In this document: positions 49,300 to 61,310 of the stretch, one piece after another
Numbering within the stretch: position 1 is the stretch's first letter
Layout of the letters: each line of letters starts with the position of its first letter
Source of the DNA: Rana temporaria
Lineage: Eukaryota; Chordata; Amphibia; Anura; Ranidae
NCBI RefSeq assembly: GCF_905171775.1
Contig: NC_053491.1
Coordinates: forward strand, 297,134,799-297,198,798
Direction of reading: 5' to 3'
DNA length: 64,000 bases
Notes under the pieces: model-generated
What the model saw: the letters and a program-made list of their open reading frames with translations, nothing else
The model's database searches: none
Told to the model about the DNA's origin: nothing
Program-made: the position numbers and the translations under genes

Positions 49300-50560
49300 A
49301 TCCCTTGGCGCATTTGTAACTAAAAATCTCTCCGGAGGAACCTTTGAGAATTCTATGGCATAACCCCCGGGCCAGGGTGGTCAGAATATAATGATTGGTT
49401 TTTATAGCTGACCACTGCAGAAGGAAGCTTTGCAGCCTTCCGCCTACCCATACGGCTGATCTATCAGCAGTCCTGTCTAGGATGCTCTCTAGCTCTGGTC
49501 CGAAAAGAAGGTCTCCCGAAAAAGGAATCCCACATAGCTTGTTCTTAGAAGCTGTATCCCCAGGCCAGGTCTTTAACCATAATGCCCTCCTAGCGGTATT
49601 AGTTAGAACTGCAGACCTAGCTGACATCTTGATAGCTTCCGCCAAAGAATCCGCTATATAAGCTATTGCCGAGGAAAATGTGGAGAAAGAGTCTAGAATC
49701 TCTCTGCTACAATATGGGATTTTAACTGGTTAAACCAAAACTCCAAATTCCTGGCAACACACGTAGTGGCCATAGTAGGTTTTAAATTAGTGATAAATCG
49801 ACTGCCATGGCCTTTTGAGAAGGAGATCCATGCGATTGTCCATCGGGTCTTTAAGAACCCCCATGTCCTCAAAAGACAGATCCGTAGACCTGGACACTTG
49901 GGAAAAAGCTGCATCCAACTTGGGGACTTTATTCCACAACGCTGCAGGGTCCTCCTCAAAAGGAAAACATCTTTTATGCGCTTTTGAGAAAAAGGGCTTC
50001 TTCTCTGGATCCTGCCACTCTTTAGTTATGGCCTCAGAGATAACAGTGTACCGGAAAGGTACGCCCTTTTGGTTCACTCAGGCCGGCATACATACGATCA
50101 TGCAGACTTCGATTCCTACTCTCCTCATTAAGCTCAAGTGTAGCATAAATGGCTTTGAGTAAACCATCCACTTCCTCCAGGGACAATTTGAATTTTGAAG
50201 GGAAGATAACTGCCTCTTCCCCTAACTCCTCTGACTCCTCACTAGAAGGTACATGGGAGAGACTTTCCCTGATCCTTGGCTCTTCAGCTAAGGGGTCCAA
50301 AACCGGTAAAGCTACCGAATCCTGAGAAGGCTGCGAAGTGGAGGCCTGAGTGGTGGAAGAGGCAGCTAATGAGTCACGAAAAGTTTGAATCATGGCAAAA
50401 GCTCATTCTTTACAGAGGCAACCAATTCTTCACGTACTGAGGCTGATTCCTCGCTCACTAAAGCGGCAATACATGCACTGCATAGAGCTTTATTCCAACT
50501 CTCCCCCATTTTAGTCCTACATGAGGGACACTTTCTTTTTGTGCCCGTCTTGACCTGGGG
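49300..50560 (-). pseudogene. DIRS A gag
   Basis: Minus strand: KRKCPSCRTKMG with ALCSACIAALVSEE (50540-50450), a CxxC-CxxC zinc-ribbon-like start; SSEESEELGEEAVIF; LEEVDGLLKAIYATLELNEE (50193-50130); CFPFEEDPAALWNKVPKLDA (49970-49910); MGVLKDPMDNRMDLLLKRP; and ALWLKTWPGD (49590-49555). The blocks match DIRS C and, in part, DIRS B. A CTTCTCCCCAG acceptor-like stretch lies just before the Cys segment (near 50562). Frameshifts at about 50390 and 50080-49960. Confidence 0.8.
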
Positions 50561-51245
50561 AGAAGGAAGAGAAAAAAAAGACAGGGGAATCCCTAATGAG
50601 ACCTCGTCCCAACAGATGGACTCCCTCACGAGGTGCACTAGGAAAGAAAAGTGTGACCATTCCAGTGCCCAGACAGGCCCCATGCCACTAGGGGGGGAAA
50701 GAAAGGAGACCATAGTAAAAAAAAATACCCTTTAGGGAAAAACGCAGACTTACATTGCTGCCTCCCGCCGGGGTATTGCTGGTGCCTGTGCCTGTCCCCA
50801 ACGCTGAAACTTCTGCTCATTCAATGGCAGATGACAGCGTCCACCTGTGGCTTGCAGCACGCTTCCGGACTCCTATAACGCCGCTGCGCCGGACCGGAAG
50901 CGGAAATAGGCCCCAGCCTCCATCCTACCCCTTCCTCCTGCAGACACGCTGGAAATGACGCCCAATCTCGGCGACTGCTTCATCCTGGCCATGCCAAAAT
51001 GGCGGCGGAGCGCGCGACCACCAAGCAAACTGCCGAGCACATACTGGCTCTCACGGAGCACTAAGGAGGACAAAAGGGGAACCCGAGTACTACCACTGCT
51101 GACGGGTAGGACGGGAGGACAGACGGTCTCAATGGCAAACACGGCCATAAAAACAAAGGTAGGAGGGAAGCAGTCTTCCAGGCGCACCTGAGATATAGAC
51201 TCCCCAACTAAGAAAATGTTCCCTCCGGGCCGGAGGAAACACAAA

Positions 51246-51349
51246 AACTGAATGTGCTGGGGAGTGGCCTCCATTTAAAGATTGGAAGAAGGTGTTTCCT
51301 AAGGATGAGGGAGGAGTCACTATATCTCAAGGTGCTGTCCTGAAAGACG
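51246..51349. repeat. DIRS A inverted terminal repeat, right
   Basis: Reverse complement of 39787-39890. The outermost GACGCTTTGGGAA (to 51358) matches the complement in the internal complementary region. Confidence 0.85.
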
Positions 51350-51818
51350 CTTTGGGAAAAATACGTTTTTAGATAAAATAAAAATAGAAAAGTGCCCCTG
51401 TGCTTATGCACAAATGCAAACTCATATGCAAGTTCCACACACATGTAAACCGTGATCAAACCACACTTGTGAGGCATCGTCACAAACGTTGTGAGAGCAA
51501 TAATTCTAGTGCCAGACCTCCTGTGTAACTCTAAACTGGTAACCTGTAAAGGGGTTTAAAGCATCACCTATGGAGAACTATAAAACATTTGACATGTCAT
51601 CCATTTAATCAGCGTAACATGTTTTAGGTATTTTGTGGGTATACCTAAAAATGTGGGTATTTTGTGTTTGTGTGCAATAAAAATCCATAAGTGTATTTTT
51701 CCCCCCCAATACATTTTGTTTGAAAAACTGCTGCGCAAGTAACCTGTGATATAAAAAAATTGCAAAACTCATTTAAAATTTCTATAGGGCCTCCGCTAAA
51801 ATATATTTATTTATTAAA

Positions 51819-51857
<39 letters not shown>
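51819..51857. repeat. CA dinucleotide repeat
   Basis: About 18 CA units, next to the left end of a Tc1 element. Confidence 0.95.
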
Positions 51858-51859
<2 letters not shown>

Positions 51860-53090
51860 TATCTCACAAAGTTAGTACACCCCTCATATTTTTGTAAATA
51901 TGTTATTATATCTTTTCATATGACAACACTGAAGAAATTACACTTTACTACAATGTAAAGTAGTGAGAGTGTACAGCTAGTAAAACAGTGTCACCACTAA
52001 GTGAAAATGTTAATGGGGCCCAATTAGCCATTTTCCCTCCTTGATGTCATGTGACTCGTAAGTGTTACAAGAACTCAGGTGTGAATGGGGAGCAGGTGTG
52101 TTATCACTTTGTTATCGCTCTAACTCTCTCATACTGGTTACTGGAAGTTCAACATGGCATCTCATGGCAAAGAACTCTGAAGATCTGAACAATACAATGG
52201 TTGCTCTACATAAAGATGGCCTAGGGTATAACAAAATTGCCAAGACCCTGAAACTGAGCTGCAGCATGGTGGCCAAGACCATACAACGGTTTAATAGGAC
52301 AGGTTCCACTCAGAACTGGCCTCGCCATGATGGACCAAAGAAGTTGAGAGCACATGCTTAGCATCATATCCAGAGGTTGTCTTTGAGAATATGAGTGGTG
52401 CAAGCATTGCTGCAGAGGTTGAAGGGGTGGGGGGTTAGCCTGTCAGTGCTCAGATCAAACGCTGCACACTGCATCAAATTGGTCTACATGGCTGTCACAG
52501 AAGGAAGCCTCTTTTAAAGATGATGCACAAAAAAGCCTGCAAACAGTGTGCTGAAGACAAGCAGACTAAGGAAGGACATGGGTTACTGGAACCATGTCAT
52601 GTGGTCTGATGAGACCAAGATAAACTTATTTGGTTCAGATGGTCTCAAGCGTGTATGGCAGCAACCAGGTGAGTACAATGACAAGTATGTCTTGCCTACA
52701 ATCAAGTATGGTGGTGGGATGGGGCTGCATAAGTGCTGCTGCCACTGGGGAGCTACAGTTCTTTGAGGGAACCATGAATGCCAACATGTAATGTGACATA
52801 CTGAAGCAGAGCATGATCCCTCCCTTTAGAGACTGGGCCACAGGGCAGTATTCCAACATGATAACAACCCCAAACACACATCCAAGACGACCACTGCCTT
52901 GCTAAAGAAGCTGAGGGTAAAGGTGATGGACTGGCCAAGCATGTCTCCAGACTTAAACCCTATTGCGCATCTGTGGGGCATCCTCAAACAGAAGGTGGAG
53001 GAGCGTAAGGTCGCCAACATCCACTAGTACTGAGCTGTATTTTTTAATAAAACGCATATATATGCTTTTCAATACCTACTACACCATGTT

Positions 53091-53397
53091 CATAGGTGCA
53101 CGCAGCCTATTGGATTAGGATGTGCACCCCAAAACTCAAACACATGGTACCAATCACTCATTGTGTTCACTCAAAAAGGGAAGGTGCCAATCACATATTT
53201 ACCCGCCCCTTCCCCACTCATCCTAAAACAGTGATGGCGAACCTTATCCTCCACTGTGTGCAAGCATCAGCAGCTAGTGGGAGAGGAGGGAATCTAGAAG
53301 TACTCTGGGGGTGCCCAGGGCAGTAGGGGAAATCTGCTGTACAGGGTGATAAGGGTGTTCCTGGGCACACCTGGCACACCCTGTGCGCACGCCTATG
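53091..53397. mobile_element. hAT MITE with 8-bp TSD
   Basis: 307 bases. Ends CATAGGTGCACGCAG and the inverse of CATAGGCGTGCGCACA. ACCATGTT at 53083-53090 and 53398-53405 is an 8-base duplication. No coding. Confidence 0.85.
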
Positions 53398-53605
53398 ACC
53401 ATGTTGTTTTTTTCTTGTTCCTGAGTTTGTGGATTAAAAAGAGATATTGGACCTTAGGAATACACTGTTGGAATCGCTGAAAAGGCTGCAGTGATCATCT
53501 CTCCTGAATACTCAAAAGAGCTGGATATCATCATCATCTTTGATGCTGGATATCTATTGAGGAATTCTTGGACCCTTTTGGGTCCATCAACAAGGTGAGA
53601 GGCTG

Positions 53606-53610
<5 letters not shown>

Positions 53611-53679
<69 letters not shown>

Positions 53680-53690
53680 ATTTTTTTTGG
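53611..53690. repeat. AG dinucleotide repeat
   Basis: About 35 AG units with one AA interruption near 53669. Confidence 0.95.
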
Positions 53691-54261
53691 AGACTTTTTT
53701 TATGGACTCATTCATTAAATCACCATCTAGTTTTATTGCACTTTAAATTGGATGCTACATGTGTATATACTCTACACATTTTTAGTAGATTGCACACACA
53801 TATATTATAATTTTGATTTGTCCTATAGCAATTTATAGGAGATTTATTAGCACTTTGCACTTTGAAAATTAGTGCTGCTTCACTATTTGTATATGGCTCT
53901 GTGATGTCGTCATGAAGGAGTGGAAGAGGACTCCATTGGAAATCTGTGAAGCTCTGGAGAACTCTTTGCCCAAGAGGGTTAAGGTACTGCTGAAAAATAT
54001 TGGTGACCACACAACATATTGACACTTTGGGCCCAATTTGGAAATTTTCACTTAGGGGTGTACTCGCTTTTGTTGCCAGCGGTTAAGACATTAATGGCTG
54101 TGTATTGAGTTATTTTAAGGGGACAGCAAATTTACACTGTTATACAAGCTATACACCCACTACATTGTAGCAAAGTTTTATTTCTTCAGCGTTGTCACGT
54201 GAAAAGATATAAAACAAATATTTACAAAAATGTGAGGGGTGTACTCATGTGTGAGATACTG

Positions 54262-56284
54262 TATTTAATAACATGGACAAACAGCAGGGTTCCGCAGTAA
54301 CTAAAAAAAAATAGATATCAAAATGGGCTAATTTCTGATTGGCCATTATGGTTGTTAATATAATAATATAATATAATAATCTAGGAAACTAAAAATTATG
54401 CAAGATCCAGAAAGTAAGATTCATATTTTATTTTCCTTTATAGACTGATTATTTAAAAATTTGAATACCGGTAACTGACAAGAGTACAATCAATTTATAT
54501 GTTTTTGGGGATTATGTAAACCCATGTTGGCTGATTTCCCGTATTGGTGATGGCTGGAACTGTAGGCTTATTTACCTGTGCATGTGTGTGGCTGAGGCTG
54601 CAGTATGTTTTAAGTGGAATTCTGGGCTATTGCAAACTATGCTTAAACCTGCTTCCACCTTGTCAGCTGTCCTTCCTCTCTCCTAAAGCCACGACTGGAA
54701 GTCGATCACGTGACTGGATCAGAGCACCCTGAGAATAGGTAAGCATACGAATCTTTCTTTCACAGGGTAGTTAGAATAGGATTTAAAGTTGGAAGGGAAA
54801 AAGTATAAGTATAGTTTGCAAAAGCATAGAATGCCACTTTAAAGACAGGATGGGCTTGGACCACAGCTTGTTTTTTTGCAAATTCAAGACCACCCAAAAG
54901 TAAAGGATACTGACAATAAAATGGTATAGGTGGCGGAGGCAGGCAGTCGCAAAAGAATACATATTGGGATGAAAATTAGTCACCAAGCCTTTAGGCTGTG
55001 TTCCAGCCAGTTCCCATACAAACATTTATGCTAGACTGTGGTGTAACTTAAAGTGCATGTACAGCAAACACTTTTTTGGGGATAAAGTGGGGAGGGTTTA
55101 AAACGCCTGCTCATTTAAATTTTTGCAATTTGCTTACCACTGGGAAAATGTCTTTCTGTCCCAGAGATGCAACATGAAGTTAGAGGAAATCTTCAAAAGC
55201 GAGGAAACAATCCCCTCTTAGACATTTGTCCCTGAAAACAGGTGTCCCTGCTAGAAGATTTCATCTTACCTTCTATTTGTCCCCCTCTGTCTTTGTGATA
55301 GTAGTCATCAGGACAAACAGAGGATCAATCTCCACAATGGAAGATTTGCATACTATAAAAAATAAATAAAAAAAGGAAGATAAATTGACTTTGAATATTC
55401 TTTCTACATTCCCTGACAGTTATCATATGTCTTGTTAGCAAGTGCATTTCTTGTAGATATTTCAGTTTATGCTAAGTTGAAGTAAAAGGCTTACTGGTTT
55501 CAATGATCTCATTTTCATGCACCTTGGCCTCTGGCAGAAAGTGTGAAATAAGCAAGATCCCTCTTGTTCAAATACGTGGGATTATCAAATCCAGAAGTCA
55601 ACCTCAAATGACTGGAAGTGACAGGGGCACAGAGAAAAAGGGTTTATCTGTTATACACGGCAGTGCAATCAGGAGCCTGTGTAACATACTGTATTTAGTG
55701 TTTTCAAACCTTGTTAACAATGCTGCCTCTCATTACTGGGCATAACCTCTGCAACTATCACTCTAATGGCCTGCTTGGGGAATTTTTAATACAGGCAGTG
55801 GGTAAGGTTGTCAACCACTGGTTTGAGGCTTGTCGGTACCAAAGACGCAGAAATATGGAACACTACAATTTAGAAACCAATTTGTCTGGAGTACGGGCAG
55901 CACAGTAAAATAAATGATGTAACCATGTTTTCACTGTCGAGCTAACATTTGTCCTTTTTTTCCAAGCAACATGGCAGGGATACACTTACATTTCAAAGGT
56001 TTCTACATTAAATAAAAGGTTTGCATAGTAAAAGTATGCTTCCTCCGTTGGATTTATAAGGAAATTTCTACAACTACAGCTATAAAAAGGTCATCAAGGT
56101 CTATTGAATATTTGCCTTTCTAACCTTTAGCTTGTATGTGCACAATTATCTTGAAGGGTAGTACAATATAGTCAACTTGATATGTAATGCGTTTGCTCAC
56201 ACTGGAGCCAGGTGTGCCTGGAGCAAGCGGTTAGTGTCTGTATTATAAGGCTATCGATCGATCAAAAGGCATCCGATACTTGCA
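54262..56284. other. Gene-free stretch with one clear MITE
   Basis: Besides the MITE at 54608-54843, there is a MITE-like block with TTAAAGTGCATGTACAGCAA near 55049 whose other end I could not find. No coding frame has a known domain. Confidence 0.4.
54608..54843. mobile_element. MITE with TTTAAGTGGAATTCTGGGC ends
   Basis: Left TTTAAGTGGAATTCTGG...TGCAAACTATGCTTA is an imperfect inverse of the right end (TAAGTATAGTTTGCAAAAGC...GCCACTTTAAA), about 38 bases each. 236 bases, non-coding. Confidence 0.75.
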
Positions 56285-58040
56285 GAAAACAGAAGAGGAT
56301 GTGAATGACAGACCTCGGTCCCTTAGCACCTGACAACAGCCATGCCGTTAAAGCCAGCGGATGAAAGTAGGATGAAGTATAGGACCTTGCGACAGAAGGT
56401 CCTCTCACATCGGCAGTTGCCAAGGAACATCCGCCACCATCCAAACTATGTCGGTGTACCAGGGACGCCAAGGCCAATCTGGGGCAATTAGAATCACTGG
56501 AATCGCCTCGGTCTCCACACTGCGAAGCAGACGAGGGAGAAGTTTTAGCGGGGGGAGGCATAAAATCAGCCGATAATGCCCCCCGTGGAGCTACCAGCGC
56601 ATCTGCCGCGTCCGCCCAGGGATCTTGGCCACAAACCTTAATACCTTCCGATTGAGGTGAGAAGCCAGGAGATCCACATCTGGCGTGCCCCATCTCAGGC
56701 AAGGAAGTCAAAATACATCCGGATGTAGCGACCATTCCCCTTGGTCCAGCATCTGATGACTTAGGTAGTCCGCTTGCCAGTTTTCTACGCCTGGAATGTA
56801 CACGGCCAATAGAGCCGGCCCGCGTCTCGCTCTGCCCTCCGCAGGATGTGAGCGACCCTCCAATGCTGCAGCCAAGCTCCTCGTTCCTCCTTGATGGTTG
56901 ACATACGCTACCAGCGTGGCGTTGTTCGACTGGATCCTGACTGGGTGTCCCTGCAGTCTGTGACCATGTGGAGAGGCACCGCCTGATCGCGCAAAGTTCC
57001 AACACATTGATCAGCAGGCGGGATTCTTCCTGTGTCCAGCGACCCTGTGCCGACTGTACGCCCCAAACTCCCCCCCCCCCCAGCGGTCAGGCTGGTGTCC
57101 ATCATGATCACCGTCCAATGAAAAGGAAGGAACGACCTCCCAGACTGAAGGGCCGGAGACCTCAGCCACCAGACCAGGGATTCCCTGATTCTAGGTGGCT
57201 CACCTGAATTAGATAATCCAGAGACAACGGAGACTTGTCCCATTTGGACAGAATCTCCTTTTGCAAGACTCAAGTGTGGAATTGAGCATATGGTACCGCC
57301 TCAAAAGTGGCCACCATGAGACCCAGGACTCGCATGCAAAAGCGCAGTGAAGACCACCTGCGGGATGCCAACAGCTTCACCGCAGACTGAAGAGTCTGCA
57401 GGTTGTCTGAAGGGAGAAAAACTCTTGCCTCTGAGGTGTCCAGAATCAAGCCCAGGTACTCCAGGCATTGAGTCAGCACCAACACCGACTTCTAGAGGTT
57501 CAGTACCCAACCAAACTCCCGAAGAGTCTGACTGGCGATTGCCACATCCTCCCCTAATCCTGAGGCAGAAGCTGCTCTCAGAAGGAGGTCGTCCAGGTAT
57601 CCCACGATCATGATCCCTTGTTGCCTCGCCAAAGCCAGAATCGGGCCGAGCACCTTGGTGAAAACCCTTGGAGCCCATGCCAGGCCAAAAAGGGAGAGCT
57701 ACAAATTGGTAGTGCTCGTCCCTGACCGCAAATCGCAGGAACTTCTGATGCCCAACGCATATGGGGACATACAAGTATGCGTCATTGATGTCCAAGGATG
57801 CCAGAAAATCCCCCGGATGTAGTGCAGCGACCACAGAGTGAACCAATTCCATCCTAAACCTTCGTACTTTTACAAAGCAGTTGAGCCTTGAGATCCAGAA
57901 TCGGACGGACCCAGTCCTTCTTTGGGACTACAAACAGATTGGAGTAGAATCCCTGAAACCTTTCCAGCGACGGCACAGGTATCACCCCACGCCTCAAAAA
58001 ATGTCCTCTATTCAGCATGGTCTTAGTATGTAGATAGTAA
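56285..58040 (-). pseudogene. DIRS fossil D: RT, RNase H and methyltransferase-like
   Basis: Minus strand. RT: GFYSNLFVVPKKDWVRPILD (57980-57905), FLASLDINDAYLYVPI, HYQFVALPF, and YLDD in another frame near 57590. VATFEAVPYAQFHT (57315-57270). RNase H: HPVRIQSNNATLVAYVNHQG, where the DN of the family is NN, so one catalytic Asp is Asn, and WQADYLSHQ. The methyltransferase-like end has VILIAPDWPWRPWY near 56505-56460. It resembles DIRS B more than A (for example SIIS-free VATFEAVPYAQ is shared). No gag, recombinase or termini remain. Confidence 0.8.
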
Positions 58041-58879
58041 TGGTGCACACATTTAACAGAACCAAATCTCCTTTGGGGAAAAAAGGCAAAATTATTTCAT
58101 TCACTACCCAACTTAAAAAAAAAAAGACAATGGAACAATATAACCTAGCTAGTGACACCCTTCTTATAGCTCAACTGAACCTAGCACAGCCTCATACGTT
58201 GGAACATAAAACGGGCATGGCATGCAGCCAAGCGCCAATTTAAGCTATGGGCAGACCAACATGAGAACATTAAAATCTTCCTATGCTGCGGTTCAATACC
58301 ATAGTGTAAGAGAAATTCAGTTAACCAGCACGCATGGTCACACATGTGCCGGAATACTAGCATGTGCTCAAGAAGAAATCTGCATTTGCGCATGCGTGAG
58401 CACGCACACACTCGTGCCAAACGGTCTATCTAAACCAAGCAATCACATGAACACATGGCTGAGTGGTCTTTCAGCTTGTTCCTGCTTGCCCTTGGCCTCA
58501 TCTGCTTCCTGCCTACCTGTGTTTGACCCAGCTTGATCTCAACCCTTCCCTGGACTTCTGCCTGCCTACTTGTGACCTTGGCCTGTGTTTGACTCTACTC
58601 ATGTCTCATGCTCCTGTATCTTGCTGTCCGATTGTGTACGGACTCTATATTGCATCCCGTTTCTGCTTTAGCCTCACGTTCCTGTACCTGCATTGCCTGG
58701 CTGACGACTCCTTGGCTTATGTTCTGGTTATGCTTCTGCCTACTGATCCAGGGTCACAGAGTTCCTGTTTCGGGTGCCTGTCTGGTGATCTACGGCCATA
58801 ATTTCCCCGTCAAGCCTCAGCTGGTGCCACCTGCTATACCAGCCCTCATGCCACTCTGTGTCCTACACTCCATGTCAGC
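58041..58879. other. No gene found
   Basis: 58440-58830 has CCTGCCTAC and CCTGTGTTTGAC phrases, repeat-like and pyrimidine-rich, of unknown class. The open frames here lack a domain. Confidence 0.4.
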
Positions 58880-60180
58880 TCTACCAGGGTTGTTGGTCAG
58901 GAGGTACAAGAGAAGCCCCCTCTACAGATTGATCTCCACCAGGTATGTGACACATAGATTTGGAAACAAAGCGGGCAGACTTCTGGCATGCCTGTGTAAA
59001 GGCTCTTTTTGCCATTCACATATTACGACTCTACAATCCCCTTCAGTGTCTATCCTTCCTTCCCCTAAGGATTTTGAATCTCTCCTGACCGAATATTATA
59101 AGCGCCTTTACAAGGCCAACCCCATTGACTTGACTAATGCTTCCATTTTCCTGGAGAAACTCCAACTGTCACATCTTACCTCAGCTCAACTTGAAGCCTT
59201 AAATGCCCCCCATCTTTTTAGAAGACATATCCTACACTATCAAAGGACTAGCCGACCCCAGGGCCTGATGGCTACAATGACGATTTTTTTTTTAAATGAG
59301 CCAAGATTATCTTCCTAGTACCTTATGCTCAGTGATGTGGCAGGGCGGACCTCATCTCCCCACAGGGTCACAGGCCCATATAAAATTATAACCAAAAAAG
59401 AGTAAGGGCCCCACATTGCCAGGGTGTTCTAGGCCCATATCTCTTAATGTGGATGCCAAAATCCTCTCCAAGTTTGTTGCTGCTCGCCCTGCTGCCTGCC
59501 ATCATTCACCCAGCCCAAGGCGGCTTTGTTCCAGGCAGATTTGCGATGCTTACGATTTTCTAGCCTTAGAACATACCAATCTCTTGCCCAATGCAGATAC
59601 TGCCCATTCTCTCATTAGACGCCAAAAAGGCCTTTGATAACATTAGCTTTCAACGGCTTTTAGTTATGGAGGTTTTTGGCTTCTCAGGTCCAGTATTAGA
59701 TTTCATTCAATGCATGTATTCCTCTCCTTCTGCACGCCTGGTCACCTCTGAAATTTATCTTGGGCCCCATTGATTTAGGTAAAGGGACTCAGCAGGGATG
59801 TCCTTTATCATCACTACTTTTTATTATACCTATAGAACCCCTATCTAGACTACTAAACACTACTACAAGATAAAGTGGCATCGCGATTAGCAAACATGCT
59901 CTCCAAGCCGCACTTGATTGTGAGGTTGTCCTTGACTCCCATGTCTAAAATGGCCACCCTTAATAAATCTTTATGGACTTCCGAACGTGCCCTCGATTCC
60001 ATATAAATTTTGATAAAAGTGAATATGTTCCTCTTTATATCTCCCCTTTTAGCATAGCTACACATCACCCATCTGATGATTAACATTGGCCAGCCAGCCA
60101 CCCACCCACAGCAGGGTGCACCGTGCCAGACAGTTTTAACCTTCTCTGTTAACACAGTTTCCCACACACAGCTCATGTGT
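58880..60180 (+). pseudogene. L1/Tx1 ORF2 fragment
   Basis: Reads GNKAGRLLACLCKGSFCHSH (58955-59015), FESLLTEYYKRLYKANPID (59065-59130), LSHLTSAQLEALNAP, then RPISLNVDAKILSKFVAARP (59430-59490), LSLDAKKAFDNISFQRLL (motif A, 59605-59665), and a GTQQGCPLSSLLF block (59786-59825). YADD was not found. Order matches the LINE at 2486-5023. Many small deletions. Confidence 0.7.
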
Positions 60181-60189
60181 AAGGTAAAG

Positions 60190-61290
60190 TCTACAGGCTT
60201 GGAAAGATCAATTTGTAAATGAATAGAAAACTGGCTAAAAGACAGGATTCGGAGATTAGTGGTTAATGATTCTTACTCTGAATGGTCTAAGGTTATCAGT
60301 GGTGTACCCCAAGGTTCAATGTTAGGACCCTTAGTTTTTAATATATTTATAAATGATATAGGGTTTGGGATTAAGAGTACCATTTCTGTCTTTGCAGATG
60401 ACACTAAGCTATGCAGTGGAATAACGTCCTTACAGGATGTCTCCAATTTACAAGCCGACCTCAATGGGCAACAAAGTGGCAAATGAGGTTTAATGTTGAT
60501 AAATGTAAAGTTATGCACTTGGGTGCTAAGAATATGCATGCATCATACATACTAGGGGGGAGTACAATTGGGATAATCAATGGTGGAGAAGCATCTGGGG
60601 TTTTTAGTAGATCATAAGATCAATAATGGCATGCAATGCCAAGCTGCGGTTTCCAAAGCAAGCAAAGTCCTTTCTTGCATTAAGAGAGGTATGGACTCCA
60701 GAGAGATATCATTTTGCCCCTGTACAAATCATAAGTAAGATCTCATCTGGAATATGGAGTTCAGTTTTGGGCACCAGTTCTTAAAAAGGAAATCAGGGAA
60801 CTGGAGAAAGTGCAGAGAAGGGCAACCAAACTGATAAGAGGCATGGAGGAGCTCAGCTATGAATAGAGATTAGAGAAACTTAATTTATTCCCTCTTGAGA
60901 AGAGGGGATATGATCAACATATACAAATACATAATTGGTTCATATAGTGAACTTGGTGTTGAGTTATTCACTTTAAAGGTCATCACAGGAGGACAAGGGG
61001 GCACTCATTACGTTTCGAGAAAAAAAGATTTCATCTCCAAATACAGAAACGTTTCTTCACAGTAAGAGCTGTGAAAATGTGGACTAGACTCCCTCCAGAG
61101 GTGGTTCTGGCTAGCTCAGTATTTTTTTTCCCCTGCTATAGCAAATTGGATCATGCTTTGCTGGGGGTTTTCTCCTTTCTCTGGATCAACTGTGGGTATA
61201 GGCTTATGTATATGGGATTCAATTTTTGTTTTTGTTGGATGAACTGGATGGAATTGTGCCTTTTGTCAACTTAACTATGAATCTATGTAA
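60190..61290 (+). pseudogene. CR1-type LINE, 3' part
   Basis: Reads ENWLKDRIRRLVVNDSYSEW (60221-60280), VISGVPQGSMLGPLVFNIFI (60291-60350) and SVFADDTKLCSG (RT active site, 60385-60420). WQMRFNVDKCKVMHLGAKN follows after a frame change (60475-60535), then a C-terminal region with stops, and a CR1-like end near 61240-61290. 5'-truncated. Confidence 0.75.
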
Positions 61291-61310
61291 CAATGTAAAT
61301 GCTTTAAAAG

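Larger units (their letters stand above)
39750..51358 (-). mobile_element. DIRS retrotransposon A, with DIRS B and a MITE nested inside
   Basis: Minus-strand DIRS. Inverted terminal repeats at about 39787-39890 and 51246-51349 match by eye. Next to the left terminus is the internal complementary region (39981-40066), complementary to both element ends, as needed for circle formation. Gene order on the minus strand: gag (about 50560-49300), RT/RNase H/methyltransferase-like (49290-47560), tyrosine recombinase (47600-40089, interrupted). Several frameshifts; not functional. Confidence 0.9.
37571..51800. repeat. TTAA-type element used as host for nested insertions
   Basis: Starts TTAACCGCTTGCCGACTG near 37570 and continues after DIRS A at 51359-51800, where it matches 7690-8100 (for example GACCTCCTGTGTAACTC and TAACCTGTAAA). 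In between are a hAT (37768-39240) and DIRS A (39750-51358). 39249-39749 is more of the host repeat. No gene belongs to the host repeat itself. Confidence 0.6.
53025..53893. other. Inserted sequence in the Tc1 transposase
   Basis: Breaks the transposase between KVANIH and VMKEWKR. Apart from the hAT MITE (53091-53397) and an AG repeat, its class is not clear. Confidence 0.6.
52154..54018 (+). pseudogene. Tc1 transposase, dead
   Basis: Starts MASHGKEL. Blocks: GYNKIAKTLKLSCSMVAKTI (helix-turn-helix), MWSDETKINLFGSDG (first Asp), FQHDNNPKHTSKTT (second Asp), MSPDLNPIAHLWGIL. The catalytic Glu of the family motif NPIEHLW is Ala here. The C-terminal end, VMKEWKRTPLEICEAL, resumes at 53910 after the insertion. 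Several frameshifts. Confidence 0.85.
51856..54261 (+). mobile_element. Tc1/mariner element with a later insertion
   Basis: Left end TGTATCTCACAAAGTTAGTA and right end with its inverse (GTACTCATGTGTGAGATACT), followed by TA at 54262-54263. The transposase is on the + strand. About 53025-53893 is inserted sequence, including a hAT MITE and an AG microsatellite. Confidence 0.85.

Noticed and set aside
58463..58880. Plus-strand frame before the L1 fragment considered as part of ORF2
   Set aside because: The L1 blocks begin only at about 58880. The upstream part is Cys/Leu-rich repeat translation.
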